Positions 32,319 to 40,958 are shown, counted from the first letter of the stretch. The stretch is 64,000 bases of DNA from Bacillus sp. EB01 (GCF_000613125.1 NZ_HG964497.1:4365127-4429126), one strand, 5' to 3'. Notes: a model not told the origin generated them from the letters alone. Translations and numbers: made by a program.

Positions 32319-32360
32319 ATGTTAATAGTGAAAACTTATTAAATCAGTGATTTAAATCAC
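32319..32360 (-). promoter_or_regulatory. Crp/Fnr-type operator and promoter of the ba3 oxidase operon
   Basis: Perfect dyad GTGAT-TTAA-ATCAC at 32347-32360. On the minus strand TAACAT (complement of 32319-32324) starts 29.5 bp from its centre and would be the -10, about 125 bp before the first ORF. Confidence 0.6.
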
Positions 32361-32554
32361 AATTTGTGTAAATCGAATTGTGTCTAAAAATTGAACGGCT
32401 GTTTACAACTATGTGAACTTTGGTGATTTTGAGTGACATTTCTAACAGGTTGAAGGATGAAATCCGGTTTTAAACTCTTTTTCATTCACGCTGGAAACAG
32501 AAAAAAATAAGATGTAATAATACCATTTTTGAAGTGTGAAAGCGGGGAAGGATC

Positions 32555-32680
32555 ATGGAAAAATATTATTGTGAAAAATGCCGTCTGCTCTACAATTCAC
32601 CTACAACTTGCAAAAATTGCGGAGAACAGGCTGCAAATAAAATCTGGATAGAGGTCCAGAAACATAAGAAGAATTCCTAG
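32555..32680 (+). CDS. 41-residue zinc-ribbon protein
   Basis: A short protein with two Cys-X2-Cys knuckles (YYCEKCRLL and TTCKNCGEQ) separated by 10 residues, followed by a Lys-rich tail. This is a minimal zinc ribbon. GGGGAAGGA precedes the ATG and a good terminator follows. The function is unknown; I do not recognise a named family. Confidence 0.7.
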   Translation: MEKYYCEKCRLLYNSPTTCKNCGEQAANKIWIEVQKHKKNS

Positions 32681-32682
32681 GG

Positions 32683-32706
32683 GCACCGACTTAAACGGTG
32701 CTTTTT
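32683..32706 (+). terminator. terminator after the zinc-ribbon gene
   Basis: GCACCG / CGGTGC stem, 7-nt loop, TTTTT. Confidence 0.8.
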
Positions 32707-32766
32707 CTATATTAGTTTTTTATAATTAAAGAGTAGGAAATAGGGATGGAGGAAGGATGATTAACT

Positions 32767-33540
32767 ATGTTTTTACCATCATTTCGCCTGGACGGTAAAC
32801 GGGCGATTGTTACGGGGGCAGGCAGAGGGATAGGAAGGGCACTCTCATTGGCGCTTGCTGAAGCTGGAGCCGACGTGGCTATCCTATCCAGGACCGCATC
32901 TGACCTGGGAGAAACATCAGAACTTATACATAAGCAAGGAAGAAGAGCGTTAATTATCCCGGGGGATGTGACGAAAAGGGAGTTTGCTGTACAGGCCATC
33001 CGCACGGTGAAGGAAGAATGGGGCGGGGTGGATATCCTCATTAACAACGCAGGGATGAACATCCGCTCAAAGGCTCTGGATGTGACAGATGATGAATGGG
33101 AAACAATCATGAACACTAATTTAAAATCAGCCTTTATGTTCTCGCAGGAAACAGGACGGGTAATGAAAGAGCAGGGAACAGGCGGCAGGATTTTATCAAT
33201 TACATCAGTTGGCGGCCATGTTGCATTAAGAACTGGCGTTGTTTATGCAGCAACAAAGGCTGCAATCATCCAAATGACAAAAGTGCTGGCCCTAGAATGG
33301 GGACAGTACAACATCAATGTGAATGCCATTGGACCTTGGTACTTTAAGACGCCTTTAACTGAAAAACTCCTTGCCGATCAGGAATATGTGAAGGATATCC
33401 TAGACGTGACTCCTTTGAAGCGGGTAGGTGAACTGCCTGAACTGGCAGGTCCTGCTATATTTCTTGCCTCGGACGCAGGAAGCTATGTACATGGGCAGAC
33501 GTTATTTGTTGATGGCGGGATGACAATCCAGGGATTTTAG
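32767..33540 (+). CDS. SDR family NAD(P)-dependent oxidoreductase
   Basis: The 257-residue classical short-chain dehydrogenase has the TGAGRGIGRA nucleotide loop, ILINNAGMN, catalytic S (ITSVGG), Y-x3-K in VVYAATKAAI and the C-terminal HGQTLFVDGGM. The closest recognisable type is gluconate-5-dehydrogenase/3-oxoacyl-ACP reductase-like, but the substrate cannot be assigned. The RBS (GGAAGG) is a little far from ATG 32767. It stands alone between terminators. Confidence 0.9.
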   Translation: MFLPSFRLDGKRAIVTGAGRGIGRALSLALAEAGADVAILSRTASDLGETSELIHKQGRRALIIPGDVTKREFAVQAIRTVKEEWGGVDILINNAGMNIRSKALDVTDDEWETIMNTNLKSAFMFSQETGRVMKEQGTGGRILSITSVGGHVALRTGVVYAATKAAIIQMTKVLALEWGQYNINVNAIGPWYFKTPLTEKLLADQEYVKDILDVTPLKRVGELPELAGPAIFLASDAGSYVHGQTLFVDGGMTIQGF

Positions 33541-33626
33541 GCAGTTTTTTGGAAAAGTTTTAATAATGAACTATACACCAATACGGTTTATACTTAAATT
33601 GCACAGCAACAAACCTTCAAAACGTT

Positions 33627-33656
33627 TGCTTCCTCAGTTCGGGGAAGCATTTTTTA
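33627..33656 (+). terminator. terminator after the SDR gene
   Basis: TGCTTCC / GGAAGCA stem with a 9-nt loop and TTTTTT. Confidence 0.75.
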
Positions 33657-33983
33657 TATTGTTTAAGAATAGTAGATTTCGCTATTGTGGATAGTTCTTT
33701 TGCCAGGATGTCTTCATTTTACTTAACAAGGTAGGCTTTGGAAGCATAAACAGGTCGGTCTTTGAGTAAAAACTTAATTAGTATGCGATTCGCAGTGGGA
33801 TTATCAACTGATTTTCACTGCGATTTTTGATAAAAAGAGTTATCAATAAAAATAACCCCTAACGAGAAGAAATGGTAAAGGATTATTCAATAGTAATGAT
33901 GAATTTACTACTATTAATCGGTTGAAATCTTAAAGGAATCTTTATAAACAGCTTTTCAATGCAAAATAAAAGGGGAGAGTTTT
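33657..33983. other. intergenic region without a recognised gene
   Basis: About 330 bp, AT-rich. It contains an imperfect inverted pair (TCGCAGTG near 33791 / CACTGCGA near 33816, with TTTTT after it) that may be a stray terminator. No ORF with a Shine-Dalgarno site was found on either strand. Confidence 0.5.
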
Positions 33984-34145
33984 TTGAAAAACTTTATTCT
34001 ATATTGGAGAATATTTGTGATAGTGGCTTTAGTGGTGCTTTTCCTGTCCAATGTTATAAGTCAATTCACCTTCCTATCATTTCTGTCAGCAATTATTATC
34101 TTTTATGGGATTCCTTGGTTATATACAAAGGCAACGAAAAAATAG
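33984..34145 (+). CDS. 53-residue two-helix membrane protein
   Basis: Starts at TTG 33984 with GGGGAG 6 nt upstream. Two hydrophobic stretches (FVIVALVVLFLSNVI and FLSFLSAIIIFYGIPWLY) end in a basic TKATKK tail. A terminator hairpin follows at 34194. No family is recognised. The clear RBS and terminator favour a real gene over chance. Confidence 0.6.
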   Translation: MKNFILYWRIFVIVALVVLFLSNVISQFTFLSFLSAIIIFYGIPWLYTKATKK

Positions 34146-34193
34146 AAAGTGTACTTAAAGGCAATGATGCCTTCAAAAGATTGGTATATAGAT

Positions 34194-34223
34194 GATTGGA
34201 GACAAAATACTCCAATCGTTTTT
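34194..34223 (+). terminator. terminator after the small membrane gene
   Basis: GATTGGA / TCCAATC perfect stem with a 10-nt loop, followed by GTTTTTTG. Confidence 0.75.
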
Positions 34224-34474
34224 TGTTAAAATTACTTACAAAATTCTTGTTCATTGGTATTTTCCATTTTATACAAAAAGCCAAACCCGTTCACTTTGTA
34301 GGATTCTTCGCAAATACCAAAGCTGCATGCACTTTTATTCTCAGGCGCCTTAAGGAGATTGGGTATAATTTTTGCCAAAAAAGGGAATGGGTCTATACCC
34401 ACCCTGAATAAAGATGGGAAAAAAACTGCCATTCGCCCAGCCATTCGGCGAAAGGCATAGTTTTTCTTATGCGT
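34224..34474. other. intergenic region without a recognised gene
   Basis: About 250 bp with two short hairpins near its end (TTCGCC / GGCGAA and GCATA / TATGC around 34430-34472). Nothing coding is supported. Confidence 0.45.
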
Positions 34475-34502
34475 TAGGAAAGTATACATATATACTTTCC
34501 TA
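34475..34502. promoter_or_regulatory. 28-bp palindrome upstream of bpsA
   Basis: TAGGAAAGTATA and TATACTTTCCTA are perfect 12-bp arms around CATA, ending 42 bp before the bpsA start. No T-run follows. It could be an operator for a dimeric regulator of the bpsAB operon or an mRNA leader hairpin. Confidence 0.5.
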
Positions 34503-34544
34503 TTAGCCAAAAATACCCTTACTGCCCTTTAAGGAGAATGATAT

Positions 34545-35627
34545 ATGCCAGCAGTCTTATCAGTAGCCGAGGCCTTGCCTCCTTTCAAAGTGGAACAAGA
34601 GAGTGCCGTTGAGTTTGCCAGAGAAATGTTCTCAGATACTTTTAAGGACATTGAGCGATTATTGAAAGCTTTTCAGAATGGGCAAATCGAAAGCAGAAGA
34701 TTTGCTAAAGATATAGAATGGTTCAAACAGGATCGGGGCTTCGCGGAGCGGAATGACGCCTTCATTGAATTAGCAGTGCAATTAGGCAGCGAGGCAATTG
34801 CACGCTGTCTCGACAACTCCACATTTCTTAAGCGTGCTGTAGATTATAGTGAAATCGAAGCAATTTTCTTCATAACTACTACTGGGCTTGCAACGCCGAG
34901 TATTGATGCGAGAATTATGAACAAACTGCCGTTTTCGCCCCATACGAAGAGAATACCGATTTGGGGACTTGGATGCGCTGGCGGTGCCGCGGGTCTGTCA
35001 AGGGCGTATGAGTATTGCCTTGCTTTTCCAAAATCTAAGGTTCTTGTCCTAAGTGTTGAGCTTTGCAGCTTGACCTTTCAAAAAAATGATCGCTCCAAGA
35101 GCAACCTGATCGGCACATCCCTATTTGCCGACGGGGTCAGCTGTGCATTTATTTGTGGAGATGAAGTAACTGGCTTACACAATGGCAGTGTCCCCGAAAT
35201 AGTTGCAACACATTCGACATTGATGCCTAATTCACTGGATGTGATGGGCTGGGATATTAAAAACGAAGGGCTTTATGTAATTTTTTCTCGTGACATCCCG
35301 ACGATCATTGAAGGATGGCTAAAGCCGAATGTTACAGCGTTTTTGGACGAGCAGGGGGTGAGCCTGGGAGACCTCCGCCACTTTATCGCGCACCCTGGCG
35401 GGAAAAAAGTCCTCGATTCATATGTTGCTTCTTTAGGCCTTGAACCGTCGATGACCAGTATTTCAGCCGATGTGCTCCGGCATTATGGGAATATGTCGTC
35501 TGCTACCATCCTTTATGTTTTACGTAGGCATATGGAACTGCAGCCAAGTGCGGGGGAACTTGGTCTTGCTGCCGCCCTTGGGCCGGGCTTTAGTTCTGAG
35601 CTTCTTTTGGTGAGGTGGAAGGAATGA
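34545..35627 (+). CDS. bpsA: type III polyketide synthase (alkylpyrone synthase) BpsA
   Basis: The 360-residue chalcone-synthase-like enzyme condenses a fatty acyl-CoA starter with malonyl-CoA to make alkylpyrones. The Cys-His-Asn triad is visible: C144 in WGLGCAGGAAGL, H283 in FIAHPGGKKV and N316 in HYGNMSSATI. ATG follows AAGGAGAATG. It overlaps bpsB by 4 bp (ATGA), the same pair as bpsA-bpsB (bcsA-ypbQ) of B. subtilis. In that species the products are membrane-associated lipids. Confidence 0.94.
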   Translation: MPAVLSVAEALPPFKVEQESAVEFAREMFSDTFKDIERLLKAFQNGQIESRRFAKDIEWFKQDRGFAERNDAFIELAVQLGSEAIARCLDNSTFLKRAVDYSEIEAIFFITTTGLATPSIDARIMNKLPFSPHTKRIPIWGLGCAGGAAGLSRAYEYCLAFPKSKVLVLSVELCSLTFQKNDRSKSNLIGTSLFADGVSCAFICGDEVTGLHNGSVPEIVATHSTLMPNSLDVMGWDIKNEGLYVIFSRDIPTIIEGWLKPNVTAFLDEQGVSLGDLRHFIAHPGGKKVLDSYVASLGLEPSMTSISADVLRHYGNMSSATILYVLRRHMELQPSAGELGLAAALGPGFSSELLLVRWKE

Positions 35628-36196
35628 TACTGTTTATTGCGATTCTGTCAGTCGTCATCGTCCAGCGTCTCCTGGAGCTCACTATCGCACGCAGGAATGA
35701 AAAGTGGATGAAGGAAAAAGGAGCGATTGAATTCGGCAAGGGTCACTATCCTTGGATGGTATTGATGCATATTGCATTTTTTGTTTCGCTGATAGCCGAA
35801 GTCCTTATTTTTAAAAGGGGGCTCTCACCTCTTTGGCCGTTATTCTTATTGGTGTTTCTGCTGGCGCAGGCAGGGAGGATTTGGTCGCTTGCGTCATTGG
35901 GCAAGTATTGGAATACAAAGATCATTGTCCTTCCTGGGGCTGAGGTTGTCCAAAAAGGGCCGTATCGGTTTATCCGCCACCCAAATTATCTGATAGTTGC
36001 TCTGGAGCTGTTGACTCTGCCACTCATTTTTCAGGCGTATTATACAGCAATTTTGTTTATGGCTCTGAATTTTATGATGATGTCAGTCAGGATTCCAGCC
36101 GAAGAAGCAGCATTAAAGAAGCTGACCGAGTATGAGCGGGAGAAGGGAAGGCAGAGTAGATTTATTCCTCAAATGTTAAAGAAGTTTGACAATTGA
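35624..36196 (+). CDS. bpsB: isoprenylcysteine carboxyl methyltransferase-type protein BpsB (YpbQ)
   Basis: A 190-residue membrane methyltransferase with about 4-5 helices. The ICMT signature is GPYRFIRHPNYLIVALEL and a C-terminal EEAALKKLTEYEREKGRQ. In B. subtilis BpsB methylates alkylpyrones made by BpsA. Its ATG overlaps the bpsA stop, so translation is coupled. GGAAGGA precedes it; the frame start at 35615 is less likely. Confidence 0.9.
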   Translation: MILFIAILSVVIVQRLLELTIARRNEKWMKEKGAIEFGKGHYPWMVLMHIAFFVSLIAEVLIFKRGLSPLWPLFLLVFLLAQAGRIWSLASLGKYWNTKIIVLPGAEVVQKGPYRFIRHPNYLIVALELLTLPLIFQAYYTAILFMALNFMMMSVRIPAEEAALKKLTEYEREKGRQSRFIPQMLKKFDN

Positions 36197-36206
36197 CTGC
36201 GGCTTA

Positions 36207-36261
36207 TTGAAAACGTTTATCATTCATGATACACTTTCCTTAACGATGAAAATCATTCTCA
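36207..36261 (+). promoter_or_regulatory. promoter with overlapping Fur box
   Basis: TTGAAA (36207-36212), 17-bp spacer, TACACT (36230-36235). TGAAAATCATTCTCA at 36247-36261 matches 12 of 14 fixed positions of the 7-1-7 Fur consensus TGATAAT-N-ATTATCA, just downstream of the predicted start point. Confidence 0.65.
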
Positions 36262-36279
36262 CTCAGGAAGGTGTTACAT

Positions 36280-36372
36280 ATGGCTGTTGTTTTCGTTGGA
36301 GGAACCGTTGTCATTTACGCCGCAGTAATGAAATATGTATTAGGTCATGTTGCTAGGCCAACAGTAAAGTAA
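36280..36372 (+). CDS. 30-residue membrane peptide under a Fur box
   Basis: A short frame MAVVFVGGTVVIYAAVMKYV followed by LGHVARPTVK. One hydrophobic helix with a basic C-terminus. AGGAAGGTG is 6-7 nt before the ATG, a strong promoter and Fur box lie directly upstream and a strong terminator directly downstream. This complete transcription unit argues for a real iron-regulated small protein. I do not recognise it. Confidence 0.75.
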   Translation: MAVVFVGGTVVIYAAVMKYVLGHVARPTVK

Positions 36373-36390
36373 TTCTATCTTTATAAGTTA

Positions 36391-36418
36391 AGCCAGGGGA
36401 GGTTCCCCTGGCTTTTTC
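36391..36418 (+). terminator. terminator after the Fur-box peptide gene
   Basis: Perfect 10-bp stem AGCCAGGGGA / TCCCCTGGCT with a 3-nt loop and TTTTT. Confidence 0.9.
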
Positions 36419-36475
36419 GTGGTTGAGGAAATGAAACGCTACTGTTGATAATCTTTTTACTATGCGTGTCTACCT

Positions 36476-36788
36476 CTAGCTCCACAAGGAAAGCTTCCCC
36501 GAAATTGCATCGCACGAAATTACGCGATAGCGTAATGAGGAGCGCCTACGCGTGCGCAAACTTCAGGCCTCCTCCCTACGATAAGTCATCATCGAATCGC
36601 TAGCGCTCTTCGTGATTCCTTTATCCCACTCTTAAGGCTCAGTAAGCCTCCTCCGTCGGCAACTGATCCTAAAGGTCCGATTCGTTCAACTAACCATCAG
36701 CAAAAATCGCTGATGGAAGTTTCACTTTATCTCAGTCGAAGTCCCTCCATTTTGTATGGCGATGACAGAGGCGCTTACGCTTTTGTTC
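36476..36788 (+). repeat. dispersed intergenic element X, long copy 2
   Basis: About 313 bp, colinear with 19530-19840: CTAGCTCCACAAGG at the left, TACGCGATAGCGTA, GAGCGCCTACGCGTGCGC, CTACGATAAGTCATCATCG, CTCAGTCGAAGTCCCTCC, and GCGCTTACGCTTTT at the right. Substitutions in one strand of a dyad are often matched in the other (GCGCTAGCGT versus GCGATAGCGT is not, but CATCAG/CTGATG is kept), so a conserved fold is possible. Confidence 0.8.
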
Positions 36789-36869
36789 TTTTTCAATGGG
36801 AATATAGTGAATTTTCGTATAAAATAGCCGTAGGGGAAATTATTATTCTTATATAAGGGGAAACAATTT

Positions 36870-39800
36870 ATGGTTCAGACGAAATATCAACAGGATTCGC
36901 TACCGGCGATAAAAGGGGTTTTAGCCCGGCTATACCTCTATTTGAAAGAACACGGCGATACAGAAAATGCACAAAAGATAAGGCAGCTTGCAACAAAATA
37001 TGAAGCTAAGGAAAATGTTATTGCATTTTGCGGGCATTTCTCCGCAGGAAAGTCTTCGATGATCAACAAGCTTGCTGGGGCAGATATTTTGCCATCAAGC
37101 CCGATACCAACAAGCGCAAACCTGGTCAAAATAAAATCCGGCGCTGACTATGCGAAGGTTTATTTTAAAACTGGCATGCCCTGGATGTACATGGCTCCTT
37201 ATGATTATGGGGTCGTAAAAAGCCATGCAATGGATGGCGATGAAATTGACCAGATTGAAATAAGCAGCTCGACAATCACTCTTCCAGCTAATGGCGCCAT
37301 TCTTGACACGCCAGGGATTGATTCCGCAGACGATGCCCACCGGATAGCGACAGAGTCGGCTCTTCATCTTGCCGATTTGATTTTCTATGTCATGGATTAC
37401 AATCATGTTCAGTCTGAAGTGAATTTTCTTTTCACAAAAGAGCTTACCGAAGCAGGGAAAGAAGTTTATCTGGTCGTCAATCAGATCGATAAGCACCGCG
37501 ATGAAGAATTGAGTTTTGAAGCTTTTAAAAATAGTGTCCTCTCATCGTTCCAATCGTGGGGTGTCCGCCCGTCAGGAATCTTTTATACGTCGCTAAGGGA
37601 CTCGCTGCACCCTGGAAACGAATATCCACAATTAGAGCTGCTGGCGCACGAAAAGCTTCAGCTGGATGAGCAGGTATTTCAGAAATCAATGCGCGCTTCA
37701 ATTGAAAAGCTTGTCAGCCAATATCTTAACAAGCTATCTGAAAGCCAGGAGGAAGAGCGTGCCAGGCTTGCTGAGATTCTCTCGCGAATTTCAGATATTG
37801 ACAGCGTTGAGCAGGAAGTATCTACAGTGAAAGGCCAGCTTGAAGCAAGTTCAGCTAAAACGGAACAGGCTCTGAGGGACCTGGATCAACACATGAACAA
37901 AATTTTGGAAAATGCATATTTGATGCCTTTTGAAACGAGGGAGCTGGCACGTTCATTTTTGGAATCAACCCAGCCAGGATTCAAAGTAGGCTTGCTTTTC
38001 TCAACCGGAAAAACAAATGCGGAAAAGACGGCGCGGCGCGAAGCTTTTTTCAATGATGTTAACGGCAGGGCGAAGGAGCAGGTTGAATGGCATATCCGAG
38101 AACTGCTCCAAAACATTCTAAAGGAAAATGAAATACGCGATGAGCATCTCCATTCGCTGGCCAGGAATTTTTCGATAGGGATAACGGAGGATTTAATTGA
38201 AAAGCCGCTAAAGAGCGGCGCCCTAGTTACAGGCGATTATTTGTTGAATTATACTGACGGGGTTTCGTCCGAGATCAAGAAAGCAGCCAGGAATGCTGTT
38301 CATACATTCAAGAAGGATTTAGGTGAGTTCCTGGATAAACAGGTGAAAAAGGAAACTTCAATCCTTGAAGCTGAGGTGGCGAGGCTTTCTGTAATACTCG
38401 ACGCGAAGCGCAACCTCGACTTCCTTGATGAAACGATTCGGAAAGCTAAATCAGATTTAACAGAGCTTCTGAACAACCGTCCGGCTGAGGACTTGAAGGT
38501 AGAGGTTTTTGAAAAAGAAGACGAAGATGTCAGGATTATTCGCGGACAGGTGCCTTTGGAATCAGAAGCTAAAGATAACGACGATATAGTACCTGCTGCT
38601 GAACCTAATGAGGAAAAACCTGAAAAAAGGACAGTCAATGCTGAAAATGTTGCTATAAAACTCAAAAAAGGCGCTGGGCTCGTTGTGTCGCTTCCGGGGT
38701 TTGCACACCTTGCGAAAGAGCTAGGAGACAGGGCATCACGCCTGGAAAACAGGGCTTACACCGTTGCCTTATTCGGTGCATTCAGCGCCGGCAAATCTTC
38801 ATTTGCGAACGCGCTTATCGGTGAGACGGTTCTTCCGGTTTCACCTAACCCAACTACGGCAGCGATTTGTCGGATTAAGCCTGTCACTGCAGAGAAGGCA
38901 CATGGTACAGTGGTCATTCAGATGAAGGAAAGCGCCAGCCTCCTCGACGATGTAAACCGTGCGTTGAAATCATATGAGTTCAGAGCTGATAGCCTGGAGG
39001 AAGCAGCTGAAAGAATAAGTCAGTTGCAAAGCGTGCCTTTCAACGGAGATGCTGCCGAGAAAGCGAATCTCGCATTCCTGAACGCCTTCAACACTGGCTT
39101 TGCTGAAGCAGCTGATAAGCTGGGAAACCGCCTTACTGCAGGGTACGAGGAGTTCAAGGATTATGTTGCACGTGAAGAGAAGTCTTGCTTTGTCGAATGG
39201 ATTGACCTCCATTTTGATTGCGAACTCACCCGAAAAGGAATTACTCTTGTTGATACCCCTGGGGCCGACTCAATCAATGCCAGGCATACAGGAGTCGCCT
39301 TTGATTATATAAAAAACGCAGATGCGATATTGTTTGTTACTTATTACAACCACGCTTTTTCCCGGGCTGACGGTGAATTTCTTATTCAGCTCGGCCGGGT
39401 TAAGGAAGTATTCGAGCTTGATAAAATGTTCTTCATCGTCAATGCCATTGACCTGGCTAAGGATGAGGAAGAAAAACAGCATGTCCTTTCCTATGTCAAA
39501 GGTCAGCTTGAAGCATACGGAATCCGCAATCCCCACCTAAATCCTGTCTCCAGTCTGCTTGGCTTGAAAGAGAAGCTGGGAAGTTTGGATACAGCAGAAT
39601 CTGGTTTGCCGCAGTTTGAGGAAGACTTCTATCGATTTATTTCCGAAGGGCTTTCCGGCATGGCGGCAGCTTCAGCTGAAAAAGAGTTCCAGCGGATCAA
39701 GGGAATGGTTTCGAACCTTGTCCAATCCGCAAAACTCGATAAAACCATGGCAGAAGAAAAAATTAAAGAACTCCATAAAATCAAGCAAGACCTTTCCAGC

Positions 39801-40508
39801 TTGATAGCAAAGCAATCACCCGCCGGACTCGAGCAAAGAGTCACCCAGGAGGCGGAGGAACTCGTTCATTACGTAAAGCAGAGGGTGTTCCTGCGTTTCG
39901 GCGACTTTTTCAAGGAATCGTTCAACCCATCTGCCATCAATGCCAATCGAAACATAAAACATGCGTTAAAGGCGGCATTAGAGGAACTCCTTGAAAGCCT
40001 TGGTCACGACCTCGCCCAGGAAATGCGGGCGACCGGGCTGAGGATTGAAAAGTTCACTGGGAAAGCGATTCGCGACTTTATGGCTGGCCTGGAAGAGGAT
40101 GCGGGGGAATTATGCGAGGGTTTGACTTTTGGGACCGTGAATCTGCAGGAACCGGCTGGCATTGAGTTTCCGCGGGGATTTGTTTCTGTAGAGGCTAGCC
40201 GTTTCAACCGCCAATTGGCACTATTCAAAAACCCTAAGGATTTCTTTGAGAAAAATGGCAAACAAATCATGCAGGACGAATTGAATACGTTGTTGTCCGT
40301 TGAAGCTGATGCCTATCTCGAAGCAGAATCCGCTAGACTAAATGAATACTGTGCCAAACTCGTTTCGGACTGGTTTGCGACAGTGATTGAAGAAGCTTCA
40401 GAAAAGGCCGAAGATTATATAAACGGGTTCCTTGAAGTGTATGGAGGCAGCTTTGATGCAGAGAAACTTGAAGCTGTATTAAGGCAGCTTGAGGAAATTG
40501 CTTCTTAA
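36870..40508 (+). CDS. dynA: dynamin-like GTPase DynA (two fused dynamin units)
   Basis: The 1212-residue membrane-remodelling GTPase repairs and fuses membranes and helps resist phage in B. subtilis. It contains two full dynamin units in one chain: G1 loops GHFSAGKSS at about 55-63 and GAFSAGKSS near 638, with DTPG G3 motifs near residues 145 and 794. Each GTPase domain is followed by long helical stalk regions (many Glu/Lys/Leu coiled-coil blocks). AAGGGG precedes ATG 36870. Length is close to B. subtilis DynA (about 1190). A terminator follows at 40571. Confidence 0.95.
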   Translation: MVQTKYQQDSLPAIKGVLARLYLYLKEHGDTENAQKIRQLATKYEAKENVIAFCGHFSAGKSSMINKLAGADILPSSPIPTSANLVKIKSGADYAKVYFKTGMPWMYMAPYDYGVVKSHAMDGDEIDQIEISSSTITLPANGAILDTPGIDSADDAHRIATESALHLADLIFYVMDYNHVQSEVNFLFTKELTEAGKEVYLVVNQIDKHRDEELSFEAFKNSVLSSFQSWGVRPSGIFYTSLRDSLHPGNEYPQLELLAHEKLQLDEQVFQKSMRASIEKLVSQYLNKLSESQEEERARLAEILSRISDIDSVEQEVSTVKGQLEASSAKTEQALRDLDQHMNKILENAYLMPFETRELARSFLESTQPGFKVGLLFSTGKTNAEKTARREAFFNDVNGRAKEQVEWHIRELLQNILKENEIRDEHLHSLARNFSIGITEDLIEKPLKSGALVTGDYLLNYTDGVSSEIKKAARNAVHTFKKDLGEFLDKQVKKETSILEAEVARLSVILDAKRNLDFLDETIRKAKSDLTELLNNRPAEDLKVEVFEKEDEDVRIIRGQVPLESEAKDNDDIVPAAEPNEEKPEKRTVNAENVAIKLKKGAGLVVSLPGFAHLAKELGDRASRLENRAYTVALFGAFSAGKSSFANALIGETVLPVSPNPTTAAICRIKPVTAEKAHGTVVIQMKESASLLDDVNRALKSYEFRADSLEEAAERISQLQSVPFNGDAAEKANLAFLNAFNTGFAEAADKLGNRLTAGYEEFKDYVAREEKSCFVEWIDLHFDCELTRKGITLVDTPGADSINARHTGVAFDYIKNADAILFVTYYNHAFSRADGEFLIQLGRVKEVFELDKMFFIVNAIDLAKDEEEKQHVLSYVKGQLEAYGIRNPHLNPVSSLLGLKEKLGSLDTAESGLPQFEEDFYRFISEGLSGMAAASAEKEFQRIKGMVSNLVQSAKLDKTMAEEKIKELHKIKQDLSSLIAKQSPAGLEQRVTQEAEELVHYVKQRVFLRFGDFFKESFNPSAINANRNIKHALKAALEELLESLGHDLAQEMRATGLRIEKFTGKAIRDFMAGLEEDAGELCEGLTFGTVNLQEPAGIEFPRGFVSVEASRFNRQLALFKNPKDFFEKNGKQIMQDELNTLLSVEADAYLEAESARLNEYCAKLVSDWFATVIEEASEKAEDYINGFLEVYGGSFDAEKLEAVLRQLEEIAS

Positions 40509-40570
40509 TTGTCAATTAACCCCCATAATGACGCTGTCTATGGTATAATGAAACTATGATTTTATAAGAT

Positions 40571-40597
40571 AAAGGCGCGCTGGTTGCGCCTTTTTAT
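40571..40597 (+). terminator. terminator downstream of dynA
   Basis: AAAGGCGC / GCGCCTTT stem with a 7-nt loop and T-run. A TATAAT at 40544-40549 lies between the dynA stop and this hairpin, without a convincing -35. Confidence 0.8.
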
Positions 40598-40635
40598 TTT
40601 TCATAGGAAATGGTTCAAATTGAAGGCTTTAGTGC

Positions 40636-40858
40636 TTGGTGGACATTTTGGTGTATGAAGCAAGTCGATTTGTACTTGAAGAACGGTTTCGAGGACATTT
40701 TGGGGTTCGCCGCAATTCAATTTGTCCTTGAAAAGCACTTTCAAGGACATTTTGAGGTTGATTTCAAGTCAATTTGTACTTGAAGAACAGTGTCGAGCAC
40801 ATTTTTGAATTGGCCAGCAAGCATTATGTCCCTGAAAACAGTTCGAGCACAGCTGTGT
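40636..40858. repeat. 52-bp-period dyad array B
   Basis: Four to five units. GGACATTTT-type cores occur at 40641, 40693, 40745 and (GCACATTTT) 40797, exactly 52 bp apart, alternating with inverted AATTTGTCCTTGAAA-type cores. Same core as arrays A and C. Lies between dynA and ypcP. Confidence 0.85.
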
Positions 40859-40958
40859 AAATGACTGTAATAGTTATATTCAGTCAAAGTTGCCATGGCC
40901 TGAATTGTAATTTATTAATGATCTTTTAAAATACGAATGATAAATGGGGGTTATTTTT

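Noticed and set aside
33959-34195. 78-residue frame overlapping the small membrane gene
   Set aside because: Overlaps the frame with the better RBS (TTG 33984) and has no hydrophobic or family pattern.
34196-34411. 71-residue frame upstream of bpsA
   Set aside because: No RBS and starts inside the terminator hairpin at 34194-34223.
40544-40597. Tiny sRNA from TATAAT 40544 to the terminator at 40597
   Set aside because: No -35 box at the right distance; product would be under 45 nt.
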